Part shown: positions 53,402-61,849 of the stretch, in pieces | How the letters are laid out: every line of letters begins with the position of its first letter | Numbering within the stretch: the stretch's first letter is position 1 | DNA from: Bdellovibrio sp. qaytius | GTDB lineage: Bacteria; Bdellovibrionota; Bdellovibrionia; Bdellovibrionales; Bdellovibrionaceae | Direction of reading: 5' to 3' | DNA: 64,000 bases | Assembly (NCBI GenBank): GCA_004011035.1 | Contig: CP025734.1 | Span: forward strand, 2,998,001 to 3,062,000 | Notes under the pieces: model-generated | The model's database searches: none | What the model saw: the letters and a program-made list of their open reading frames with translations, nothing else | Told to the model about the DNA's origin: nothing | Made by a program: the position numbers and the translations under genes

Positions 53402-54475
53402 ATGAGCTCAACAGACACTACAAGAAAAGCCAAATTCGACGCCACAACGACGATTTCATCTGAATTTGGCATCTTCGGCATCCCTCTTTCTGAAGAAGAA
53501 TGCCAATTAGTTATGCTACCGGTGCCTTGGGAGGTCACAACTTCTTACGGAAAAGGCGCCTCTAATGGTCCGCGCATCATCCGCCAAGCTTCTGAACAAA
53601 TCGATCTTTTCGACTTCGAAACTAAAACAGCTTATGAAGCTGGTTACTTTATGAAAGAAATTTCTGAAGAAATTAATAATAAATCTAAAAACTTTAAAGA
53701 GATGGCTCAAAAAGTTATCCACTTAAAAACCGAACAATCTGACGACAAAGCTACGATTGATAAATTAACAGCGCAAGTAAACCAAGCTTCACGCGAATTA
53801 ACTGATTGGGTTTACACTGAAACTAAAAAAATTCTTAACGCTGGAAAATTATTTGGTCTCATCGGCGGTGATCATTCAACTCCATTAGGAGCTATCAAAG
53901 CCATCACTGAAAAACACAATGGCCAAGTTGGTATTTTACATATCGATGCGCACTCTGATACACGCAAAGCTTATCAAGGTTTTGAACAATCTCACGCGTC
54001 GATCATGTATAACGTGATGAATTTACCAGAAGGTTCACGCCCGCAAAAATTAGTTCAAGTGGGCATTCGTGATTTCTGTGAAGAAGAATTTGATTTTATT
54101 AAATCACGCTCTGATATTAAAACGTTTTTTGATCTACCGACAAAACAACGTCAAATCAAAGGCGAAAGCTGGGCTTCAATCGCGGCTGATATCATTTCTG
54201 AATTACCACAAAAAGTTTATATCTCATTTGATATCGATGGCTTAGACCCACGCTTCTGCCCTTCGACTGGTACCCCTGTTATCGGTGGTTTATCAACTGA
54301 TGAAGTGTTTTTCTTATTTACAACTTTAGCAGCTTCTGGCCGTCAAATCGTGGGCTTTGATTTAAACGAAGTTTCTACAGGTGAAGAACAAGAAGCTGAG
54401 TGGGATGGCAACGTGGGCGCACGTATGCTTTACAAACTATGTAACTGGTCAATCGTGACCAATAACAAGAAATAA
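53402..54475 (+). CDS. Agmatinase/arginase-family protein
   Basis: A 357-residue ureohydrolase. Manganese-ligand motifs GGDHS (155-159), HIDAHSD (180-186) and SFDIDGLDP are complete. It has an additional 40-residue charged, coiled-coil-like insertion (about 85-145), more than in classical SpeB. It would release urea from agmatine, or a related guanidino compound; arginine decarboxylase is at 43.1 kb. GAGG before ATG 53402. Directly followed by rsmG 2 bases later. Confidence 0.88.
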   Translation: MSSTDTTRKAKFDATTTISSEFGIFGIPLSEEECQLVMLPVPWEVTTSYGKGASNGPRIIRQASEQIDLFDFETKTAYEAGYFMKEISEEINNKSKNFKEMAQKVIHLKTEQSDDKATIDKLTAQVNQASRELTDWVYTETKKILNAGKLFGLIGGDHSTPLGAIKAITEKHNGQVGILHIDAHSDTRKAYQGFEQSHASIMYNVMNLPEGSRPQKLVQVGIRDFCEEEFDFIKSRSDIKTFFDLPTKQRQIKGESWASIAADIISELPQKVYISFDIDGLDPRFCPSTGTPVIGGLSTDEVFFLFTTLAASGRQIVGFDLNEVSTGEEQEAEWDGNVGARMLYKLCNWSIVTNNKK

Positions 54476-54477
54476 AT

Positions 54478-55104
54478 ATGAGTAATTTAGCTGCGTACTT
54501 TGATTCTCGTGTTCCGGTGATGCTTGAACTTGGTTTTCGCCAAGACGGCATTGAAACTTTAAAAAAGTACGTCGAAATGTTATGGGCTGCGAATGAAGAA
54601 TTAAATTTATTCAGCCGCAAAATGACTGTTGAAGAGTTAGTGGATAATCACGTGATTGATTGTTTACTTCCGCTTAAAAAATTTCCGACAAACTTAAGAT
54701 ATGCTGCTGATCTTGGCTCAGGTGGCGGCTTACCCGGAGTCGTTTACGCGATTCAATTTCCTGATACTCGTTATATTTTATTCGAAAAAAGTGTGTTGAA
54801 GCAAAACTTCTTAAAAAAATGTATCGCTTTGGCTTCAAACTTAGTGGTGCAAGGTGAAATTCCGCATGATCTTGATAAAGTTCAGATCGTAACGGCCCGC
54901 GCTTTTAAACCGATCGATGTGATTTTAGAAATCACGCGCTCTTATTACGGAAAAAAAGGTAAATACTTTTTATTAAAAGGCCGCCAAGAAAAAATCGACG
55001 AAGAAGTTGTCGACACAAAGAAGAAATTCAAAGAGTTCAAACTTGAATCGGTGCCGTTAAAGTCTCCGGTGATGGATGTTGAACGCCATCTGGTTCTAAT
55101 CTAG
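54478..55104 (+). CDS. rsmG: 16S rRNA (guanine-527-N7)-methyltransferase
   Basis: A 208-residue RsmG/GidB: SAM motif DLGSGGGLPGVVYA and the following FEKS, plus TARAF typical for the family. It methylates G527 of 16S rRNA. It starts 2 bases after the ureohydrolase gene, so the two are co-transcribed, and it is followed by a strong terminator. The usual neighbours (mnmG, parAB) are absent. Confidence 0.93.
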   Translation: MSNLAAYFDSRVPVMLELGFRQDGIETLKKYVEMLWAANEELNLFSRKMTVEELVDNHVIDCLLPLKKFPTNLRYAADLGSGGGLPGVVYAIQFPDTRYILFEKSVLKQNFLKKCIALASNLVVQGEIPHDLDKVQIVTARAFKPIDVILEITRSYYGKKGKYFLLKGRQEKIDEEVVDTKKKFKEFKLESVPLKSPVMDVERHLVLI

Positions 55105-55115
55105 TTCTAGAAAAT

Positions 55116-55146
55116 AAAAAACCCGCCTAATTAAGCGGGTTTTTTT
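55116..55146. terminator. Bidirectional terminator after rsmG
   Basis: AAAAAACCCGC (55116-55126), 8-base loop, GCGGGTTTTTT (55135-55146 region). It ends the rsmG transcript and, on the other strand, that of the DksA-like gene. Confidence 0.92.
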
Positions 55147-55168
55147 ATATCTCATTTAAATTTTGATA

Positions 55169-55636
55169 TTATCTAGCGTAACGTTTATCAACTGATTCGC
55201 GGATCTCAGCACCTTCGATGCTTAAACGAGTCCAAGGAATCGCGCGTAGTCTTTCAGTCTCGATGATTTCTTCAGTTTCTTCGCAGAAACCGTAAGAACC
55301 GTTTTCGATTCTTCCTAAAGCGCTTTCGATTTCTAATAATTGTGAACGTAGACGATCAGTTTGCGACATCACTTCTTGTTCAGCTAAGATTCTCATAGTT
55401 TGGTCGGCTTCATCACCACCGCGCTCAACTTGGTCTAACTTACCACGAGCTTCTTTTACGCGATTTAATAAGTCAGCTTTAGTCGTTAAAAGCTTATCGC
55501 GGCATTCTGTTACTAATGCTTCTGTTAATTTAGGAACTTGAAATTCAACTTTTGGTGCTGCTGGTTTTAGATTAGTCACAGTAGCTGTTGATTTAGTAGT
55601 CTTTGTAGCTTTCGGTTCAACCGTTGCTTTTGCCAT
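55169..55636 (-). CDS. DksA/TraR-like protein with degenerate zinc finger
   Basis: A 155-residue protein: low-complexity N-terminus rich in Lys/Thr/Ala, a coiled-coil region (about 40-105) and a C-terminal zinc-finger remnant (YGFCEETEEI then ERLRAIPWTRLSIEGAE). Only one Cys remains of the usual four, the other metal ligands being replaced. DksA proteins act in the RNA polymerase secondary channel together with ppGpp; the coiled-coil tip with acidic residues should be conserved. Strong ribosome-binding site AAGGAGGG before ATG 55636. It may have replaced zinc by other contacts. Confidence 0.86.
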   Translation of the reverse strand: MAKATVEPKATKTTKSTATVTNLKPAAPKVEFQVPKLTEALVTECRDKLLTTKADLLNRVKEARGKLDQVERGGDEADQTMRILAEQEVMSQTDRLRSQLLEIESALGRIENGSYGFCEETEEIIETERLRAIPWTRLSIEGAEIRESVDKRYAR

Positions 55637-55913
55637 CGTACCCTCCTTGCATTACCCCAGACTCTTTAAAATCGTTTTAATAAACGATTTATGAGTTCGG
55701 TCTTATCGGCATCTTCGCCAATTACTTAAGTTCCAAAATGGAACTGCACACATATAAATAGAATTTTGTAATTATTGCAACGAAAATCTTACAGAAAATG
55801 AAATAGATTAAGATATTGAATTTATTAACAATTTCTTAATCGATAAAACTGGGTGCCTAGCGTTAATTTACCCAGCTTGCTTAAAAATGAAGTGAAATTA
55901 TGTGTAATACAGA
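55637..55913 (-). other. Upstream region of the DksA-like gene
   Basis: 277 bases with no gene. It has three inverted repeats: AAATCGTTT/AAACGATTT (55670-55691), AGTTCC/GGAACT (55729-55744) and CTGGGT/ACCCAG near 55848-55875. The first two would be in the leader of the DksA-like mRNA; the third could be the end of another transcript. Confidence 0.5.
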
Positions 55914-56249
55914 TTATTTCAGGCAGTTTTCAACGCTCTTGATGATCAAATCAGTCTGCTCAGCTAACTTTTCAGCCAGCTCCTGACCCTTTTCACCGCG
56001 TTTACGTAACGAAGTTGAGGCCGTTAACATACTATTAGCCACGGTTTTATGGGCGCGGCCCGAAGACTCTTTAAGGGCGTCGGCATAAGAATCCATGCTA
56101 TCAGCCACCATATCGTGATTTTTAATAAGACTTGTCTGAACCGCCATCTGAGCGGCTTTCATCTGACGTAATTGCGAAACTACCTGCGAACAGTCGTTAG
56201 CAAACACATATAAAGGACTCAACACCAACAATAAAATAGTAGTTTTCAT
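55914..56249 (-). CDS. Small secreted helical protein
   Basis: A 111-residue exported protein: signal peptide (1 to about 19, VFAND), then an alpha-helical body with a few cysteines (one near the start, one near the end), which may pair. I use ATG 56249 (AAGGG next to it), because an alternative upstream extension overlaps the TetR gene and adds no signal. Role unknown. Confidence 0.68.
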   Translation of the reverse strand: MKTTILLLVLSPLYVFANDCSQVVSQLRQMKAAQMAVQTSLIKNHDMVADSMDSYADALKESSGRAHKTVANSMLTASTSLRKRGEKGQELAEKLAEQTDLIIKSVENCLK

Positions 56250-56328
56250 ACCCTTGAATATTGCAAAGTAGTGTCCAAGCTCTAAGACTTTAGAGTGGCT
56301 TATATTGGCTGTGAAGGCTGATTTTAAG

Positions 56329-56958
56329 CTATCCTTTGATAAAGTTTTCAAACTCGTCGCGAGTTTGACCACTTAAATACGGCAGCAACATGCGCATGAT
56401 ATGGCGGCGCGCTTTTTCAAAAGCCTTAGCACTTGGCTCATCACCACGATCAGACGTTTCAAAAAATTGCATGAAGCTATTTGAGGAAACAAATAATAGT
56501 TCACCAATGTATTCCATTTCGTATTTAGTTTGCATCGGCTGCATGTAACCAGATTTGACCCAGTGCTTGTACATGATAATCATCATCAAACCTAATTTTT
56601 TCATGTGACGCTTCCAAAGTTTTGAAAGCTCGGGATCTTTTTTTCTTAACGTGTAAATTTCGCGGTGAAAAAATCTGTACTTCCAATACATGTGCAAATT
56701 ATTTTCGATAAACAATTGTAACTGGATCTGCTGATTTTTCTTTGCCAGCTTGGATTGCGGCTTCCACACTTCAACAGTTTCAGCTGATAATTTTTTAAAA
56801 ATTTCTCTGATAATCTGTTCTTTGTTTTTATAATGAAAATATAAATTTCCAGGACTCATTTTAAGTTCTTTAGCGATATCGTTTGTAGTGACATCAGTCG
56901 CGCCATCTTTATTAAACAATCCTAAGGCACCGATTAAAATTCTTTCTTTTGTCTTCAT
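56329..56958 (-). CDS. TetR-family transcriptional regulator
   Basis: A 209-residue regulator. The N-terminal helix-turn-helix (about 5-52: ILIGALGLFNKDG, TTNDIAKELKMSPGNLYFHYKNKEQII) is a typical TetR_N domain; the ligand-binding helices follow. It is divergent from the transpeptidase gene at 57016, so it may control that gene, itself, or both. The inducer is not predictable. ATG 56958 has no strong site. Confidence 0.92.
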   Translation of the reverse strand: MKTKERILIGALGLFNKDGATDVTTNDIAKELKMSPGNLYFHYKNKEQIIREIFKKLSAETVEVWKPQSKLAKKNQQIQLQLFIENNLHMYWKYRFFHREIYTLRKKDPELSKLWKRHMKKLGLMMIIMYKHWVKSGYMQPMQTKYEMEYIGELLFVSSNSFMQFFETSDRGDEPSAKAFEKARRHIMRMLLPYLSGQTRDEFENFIKG

Positions 56959-57015
56959 AAAAAACCCCGATTATTGCTTTGGAAATATAATCATCATTAT
57001 GTTAAGATTATCTTT

Positions 57016-58365
57016 ATGATTCAAGGAAGAATTAAACTCAACACCAAATGGATTTTGGTGCCCACAGCAATAATCGCTCTCTCTGCTTGGCTCTTTTTTA
57101 GAGACAACGCTGTAAGTGCTGACGGTACTACTCAAGAAAAACGAACTGCACTAGGAACCACATCTGAAGCTCGCAAAGCTTTAGCTGACGCCTTAGGACC
57201 ACAACTTTGGAATAATCACTTACCAAAGCAACTTACTGTGGCTGACAAAGGTCTAGTCGATGTTAAATACACTTTAGACAGAACAATGCAGGAACAGTCT
57301 GAAAAATTGCTGCTGCGTTATAAACCTGATTACGGCGCAATTGTAATGCTTGATGCGACAACAGGTAAAATCTTAGCGATGTCTAGCTATGTAAAAGGTC
57401 AACCCACTGCTGCAAACTTAACTTTACGCGCAAGCTTTCCGGCAGCGAGTATTTTTAAAATTATCACAGCATCAACAGCTGTTGATCGTAAAGGGGCCGA
57501 CCCTAAAGATATGATTTCCTATAACGGCGGTAACTACACGCTTTACAAAAAGAATGTTCTTTCTGAAAAAGTAAATCGTTGGACACGTTTTATTTCTTTA
57601 AAAGATGCTTTTGCCAGGTCAATCAATACAGCTTTCGGACGTTTAACTTTAGAAACTTTAGATCCTCAAGATTTATCTGAGTACTCTAGACGTTTTATGT
57701 TTAATAAATATATTCCGGCTGATTTTGCTTTAGAACAAAGTGTGGCGCAAATTCCAGAAGAAAAAGGTTTTGAACTTACACAAGCAGCTTCTGGTTATAA
57801 CCGCTTTAACACAATGAGCCCTGTGCACGGAGCGATGATTGCTGGTGCGATTATTAACGACGGTAAAATTTTAGCTCCGTATTTGGTTGAAGAAGTTTCT
57901 AAAGACCAAGAGATTATCTACAAAGGGGCTGAATACGATATCGGCCAAGCCATCACGAAAGAATCAGCCGTTAAAGTTCGCGAGATGATGGAGCAAACGG
58001 TTTTAAAAGGAACGTCTCGTAAAACATTTCGTAAGCTGATCGCTGATAAAAAATTTCGTGATGTTGAAATGGGCGGAAAAACCGGACACTTTTCTGGTTT
58101 GAATCCTAAAGGCAATAACGATTGGTTTGTGGGTTATGCTTCTGATGGCGATACAAAAGTTGCAATCGCTGCCATCACTGTGAATGTGCAAAAGTGGACT
58201 GTGAAATCTTCGGCTTTAGCTGAAATGATGTTTCGCGAACACTTTCGCCCAGGCCCAACTTTAAAAGCTAAACCTGAAGACTTTAAAAGCTCAGGTCGAC
58301 TTGTACGGGGCAGTGGTCGGATCCTAGCTGCTCATGCAAAATCTGGCAAGACTTCACGTTTTTAA
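57016..58365 (+). CDS. Penicillin-binding transpeptidase (no glycosyltransferase)
   Basis: A 449-residue protein with one N-terminal membrane segment (about 11-28) and a transpeptidase domain: the catalytic Ser in SIFK (145-148), SIN (in RSINTAF), and KTGHFSG. It should cross-link peptidoglycan in the periplasm, but the small size compared with class B PBPs and the absence of the dimerisation domain make it a mini-PBP. The start is ATG 57016 with only a weak site. Its last 83 bases overlap the xthA gene on the other strand. Confidence 0.88.
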   Translation: MIQGRIKLNTKWILVPTAIIALSAWLFFRDNAVSADGTTQEKRTALGTTSEARKALADALGPQLWNNHLPKQLTVADKGLVDVKYTLDRTMQEQSEKLLLRYKPDYGAIVMLDATTGKILAMSSYVKGQPTAANLTLRASFPAASIFKIITASTAVDRKGADPKDMISYNGGNYTLYKKNVLSEKVNRWTRFISLKDAFARSINTAFGRLTLETLDPQDLSEYSRRFMFNKYIPADFALEQSVAQIPEEKGFELTQAASGYNRFNTMSPVHGAMIAGAIINDGKILAPYLVEEVSKDQEIIYKGAEYDIGQAITKESAVKVREMMEQTVLKGTSRKTFRKLIADKKFRDVEMGGKTGHFSGLNPKGNNDWFVGYASDGDTKVAIAAITVNVQKWTVKSSALAEMMFREHFRPGPTLKAKPEDFKSSGRLVRGSGRILAAHAKSGKTSRF

Positions 58366-59056
58366 CTAAGTTCTTCGTCACGCAGACGTAATCGATGCGC
58401 CAACCATTATTATTTTGGCGCGCACCATCTTTATAAGACCACCAAGTATAGGCGCCTTTATTTTCTGGATAAAGGTGTCTAAAACAATCTACAAATCCAA
58501 TATCTAAAAATTCTGTAAACCATTTGCGCTCTTCAGGTAAAAATCCTGAAACTGTTGATAACGCTTTCGGTGCATACACGTCGTATTCTAAGTGAGCCAC
58601 GTTGTAATCACCCACTAAGATGATGTCGCGGCCGCGTTTGATTTCGAATTGTAAGTGCAATACTAAATCTTTTAAAAATCTTTGTTTGTAATCATGACGT
58701 TCACCGCCCGATCCACCATTCGGAAAATAAATATTATATAAATCAAAATGCTGGTGCTGAGTCCATACAATGCGGCCTTCGTTATCGTAGGCTGGTTTAT
58801 CAATCCCTTTGATCACGTTGATCGGATTTTGATTCATAAATGTGGCCACACCTGAATAGCCTTTGCGTTCGGCTGATGACCAGTAAGAATTTTTGTAACC
58901 TAAGGTTCTGATTTCAGGCTCGACTTGATCGATGTGCGCTTTGGTTTCTTGCAAACACAAAATATCAGGCTTTTGCTTGTCGATAAATTCAGTCAGAGTT
59001 TTTTCGTAACAAGCGCGAACGCCGTTAACATTCCAGGTCACAATTCTTTGATCCAT
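58283..59056 (-). CDS. xthA: Exodeoxyribonuclease III
   Basis: A 257-residue AP endonuclease/exonuclease of the EEP fold: WNVNGVRA, LCLQETKA, GDYNVAH, and the C-terminal SDHCPV with the catalytic His. It acts in base-excision repair. It begins at ATG 59056, and its stop codon is inside the 3' end of the transpeptidase gene (83 bases of tail-to-tail overlap). Confidence 0.95.
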   Translation of the reverse strand: MDQRIVTWNVNGVRACYEKTLTEFIDKQKPDILCLQETKAHIDQVEPEIRTLGYKNSYWSSAERKGYSGVATFMNQNPINVIKGIDKPAYDNEGRIVWTQHQHFDLYNIYFPNGGSGGERHDYKQRFLKDLVLHLQFEIKRGRDIILVGDYNVAHLEYDVYAPKALSTVSGFLPEERKWFTEFLDIGFVDCFRHLYPENKGAYTWWSYKDGARQNNNGWRIDYVCVTKNLVKNVKSCQILHEQLGSDHCPVQVDLSF

Positions 59057-59083
59057 ACAACGAAGTAAGATACAGTACTTTGT

Positions 59084-60199
59084 ATGTCAGTCAAAGATAA
59101 CTTTATTCAGCATTTACGTACGCAGTTTCCAGGTATTCCCGAAGAAACTATGACAAGCACGATCTCTGATCAATTGATCTGCCCGCACCGTATTACGCTG
59201 CCTAAAGCTGTTCTTGAGACTTTGAAGTCTGAGATTTCTGCATTGTATGCTTTACGCTCGTGGTCTGAGAAAAATTTGGGTTCTACTTTTGATGCTATGG
59301 GTTTACCCCGCGCTAAAAACTTTAGCGTCTGCACAAGTTTTGATTTTCACTTAGTTGATGGCGATAAGCCGAAGTTAATCGAGATCAATACGAACGCGGC
59401 TTTTCTAGCGTTGGGTTTAACGTTGTATGATTTTTGGAAAATTAAACCGCACACGGGTTTTACGGCTGCTAAGTTAGTTCAGATGTTTCATGAAGAAGCT
59501 CGCGTTTTGGGTTTACAAGATTTATCAGTTGCGATCATGGATGAAAAACCTGAAGCGCAAAGATTATTTATCGAGTTCTTGGTTTATCAACAGTATTTTG
59601 CACAGGCTGGTGTTGCGTGTTCGATTGTTGATTCGGCGAATGCTGCTGATTTGAAACCGGGTTCGTTGGTTTATAATCGCTATACTGATTTTTATCTTCG
59701 CGAACCACAATCGGCTTTGATTAAGTCTATGTATGTTGATGGGAAGATTCATTTATCACCTTCTCCTTGGGAATATTTTTTACTTGGCGATAAACAGCGT
59801 TTGTCTGATTGGCAGAAACAAACTGAAATGCCGATTCCAGCAAGCTTATTAAAAATTTATGATTTAGCTGAAGCTAATCGTGAGCAAATTTGGGCTGAAC
59901 GTAAGAAATTATTTTTTAAACCGAAAGCTTCGTTTGGTTCTAAGCAAGCGTATAACGGGACTTCTATTAGTAAGCGAGTTTTTGAAGAAGCATTTCTTCA
60001 GGGGTTTGTGGCGCAAGAATATGCTCCGCCGGCTGAGGTTGATGTTTTGCAAGATGGTGTTAATCTTCGTCTTAAATATGATCTTCGTTGTTACACGTAT
60101 AAGGATGAGTTGCAGTTAGTTATTGCGCGTCTTTATCAGGGGCAGACTACGAATTTGAAAACTACCGGTGGTGGTTTTGCTATTGTTGATTTTATTTAG
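59084..60199 (+). CDS. ATP-grasp-like protein of unknown function
   Basis: A 371-residue cytoplasmic protein. LIEINTNAAF (near 105) and FKPKASFGSKQAYNG (near 285) look like pieces of an ATP-grasp fold, with a Lys after FKP; it would then form an amide or other bond with ATP. Substrate unknown. Codons end more often in T and the gene looks richer in G and T than the neighbours, most clearly in the last 300 bases. It overlaps the next gene by 4 bases tail to tail. Confidence 0.65.
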   Translation: MSVKDNFIQHLRTQFPGIPEETMTSTISDQLICPHRITLPKAVLETLKSEISALYALRSWSEKNLGSTFDAMGLPRAKNFSVCTSFDFHLVDGDKPKLIEINTNAAFLALGLTLYDFWKIKPHTGFTAAKLVQMFHEEARVLGLQDLSVAIMDEKPEAQRLFIEFLVYQQYFAQAGVACSIVDSANAADLKPGSLVYNRYTDFYLREPQSALIKSMYVDGKIHLSPSPWEYFLLGDKQRLSDWQKQTEMPIPASLLKIYDLAEANREQIWAERKKLFFKPKASFGSKQAYNGTSISKRVFEEAFLQGFVAQEYAPPAEVDVLQDGVNLRLKYDLRCYTYKDELQLVIARLYQGQTTNLKTTGGGFAIVDFI

Positions 60200-60537
60200 A
60201 TTTGATACTTAAAAACATATTCCAAAACTAATGCCATTAACGTTGCCATACATAATAAGGCTAAAATTAAAAGCGCACGAGATTTTATTCTTTTTAACCA
60301 AATCATAAGTTTAGGGAATAAAATAAACCACTGAACATAACCAATTGTTATCGATGCTATGTAAACTAATGGCAACTTTGTAAAAATCGCTAAACCAATT
60401 AGACCTAACGGAAAAGTTAGAAGAATAATTCCGTAATAGGCTACATCTGCAGTTTGTCCACCGATTAAAGAACCGAGACACGCTAAGCCTACACAAAGTA
60501 ACAACCAAAGAATTCTAATTGATTTCGCCATTTTCAT
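60196..60537 (-). CDS. Small membrane protein
   Basis: A 113-residue protein with about four hydrophobic segments and basic residues between them. No family recognised. It is 25 bases downstream of the 60563 gene and on the same strand. Confidence 0.65.
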   Translation of the reverse strand: MKMAKSIRILWLLLCVGLACLGSLIGGQTADVAYYGIILLTFPLGLIGLAIFTKLPLVYIASITIGYVQWFILFPKLMIWLKRIKSRALLILALLCMATLMALVLEYVFKYQI

Positions 60538-60562
60538 AATAAATATGTTAGCGAAAATTTAG

Positions 60563-61618
60563 CTACTTCGCTAACAAAAAATAATCGTTAACAACCTGAT
60601 ACGATTCTTCCAACGAAGGCTGCAACACAGATTGAATCGCCGGAATAGTTCCAAGCTCTTGTAGATACAGCGCTTGCTCTGTCACAACGTACTTCTGCCA
60701 CTCAAAACGTGTCGGAAAATATGCTAAGTTTGGATATTGAAAATGTTTGATCGAATAAGCATTAAAACTATCGATGCTTCTTCCGCCGGGGCCTTTAAGG
60801 CCTGCTTTTGCTAAGCCGTTAAATAATCCCAACGCACTTGCTGTTTGTGCGTCTAATCCATCGTACAATTGTGGCTGCAAGATGTTGTGCTGTTCGATGT
60901 AGATTAACTGCATGTTCGCTTCTAAGTAATGGCCGGTTTCCATGTCGTTCCATACAACTAAAAATCTTTCATAATGATCTGTCATTGATGGATTAGCATC
61001 TTGAAGAATTTTATTTAACAACACGATTTCGTCATAACCACAGGCTGTGTACGCTAAATGCTGCCAGTAGATATCTGAATAAACTCTGAAGTTACCTTCT
61101 GCTGTTTGGGCTTTAATTCTGTCGATATTTGCCAATAAGAGATAAGGCACAATCGGAACATCTTGGTGTAATAATTCAAGTCGTGTGAAAATTTCGCGTT
61201 GGCGTGAACCTTCTGGGTATTGATCAGCTAACCCTGCTTGCAACGCGTGACCCACAGTGACCGAAGCTTGTGAACCTGCTGCGATCCAGATGTATTTTAC
61301 TGTGGGTGTTTTTGTGTTTTGTAATTTCAATGAGTGTGTGAATAAACGATTGTAAGCCGCGCTGATTAACAAATTTCTTAACACCATTTTTTCGTCGGCG
61401 TTTAGATCTGGAATTTTATTTTGGATTGGTTTTACTGAAATCATTTGCTGCGCAATCGCCATCCAGGTGTCGGGATTATGGCTTGAGCAATACTGTTTCA
61501 TGCTGTCTGTATCTAGTGGCCATGTTTCACTTAACGTTGAATCATATGTCGCGTAATTCGCAAAACTTGCGCTTGAAAATGAGGTCATGGCTAAAACTAA
61601 AAACAGAGCGAATTTCAT
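60563..61618 (-). CDS. Secreted protein of unknown function
   Basis: A 351-residue exported protein: signal peptide (1 to about 20, ASFA), mature part alpha-helical with several Trp and Tyr residues; SYQVVNDYFLLAK ends it. Looks like a soluble periplasmic or secreted protein. No domain known to me. Likely co-transcribed with the membrane protein gene at 60196. Confidence 0.72.
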   Translation of the reverse strand: MKFALFLVLAMTSFSSASFANYATYDSTLSETWPLDTDSMKQYCSSHNPDTWMAIAQQMISVKPIQNKIPDLNADEKMVLRNLLISAAYNRLFTHSLKLQNTKTPTVKYIWIAAGSQASVTVGHALQAGLADQYPEGSRQREIFTRLELLHQDVPIVPYLLLANIDRIKAQTAEGNFRVYSDIYWQHLAYTACGYDEIVLLNKILQDANPSMTDHYERFLVVWNDMETGHYLEANMQLIYIEQHNILQPQLYDGLDAQTASALGLFNGLAKAGLKGPGGRSIDSFNAYSIKHFQYPNLAYFPTRFEWQKYVVTEQALYLQELGTIPAIQSVLQPSLEESYQVVNDYFLLAK

Positions 61619-61849
61619 AGAGGCTACTTTCTCTTAAAAGAAGCCCAATATCTAAATTTTTAAGCCTAGTTGCAAGAGTTTACGGCGCGTCTAAATGCTG
61701 ATGGCTAAACGCTAAACATGGCATCAAAAAGTGTCGCTTTTCACTGAGCATTTACCCCAAATAACACCTATTGTCTTTTATACGCCATTAATACCCCATT
61801 TAGTGGCCTTGGCCTTGCTCCCTATAAAATATCAAAAGAGGTAGGCTGT

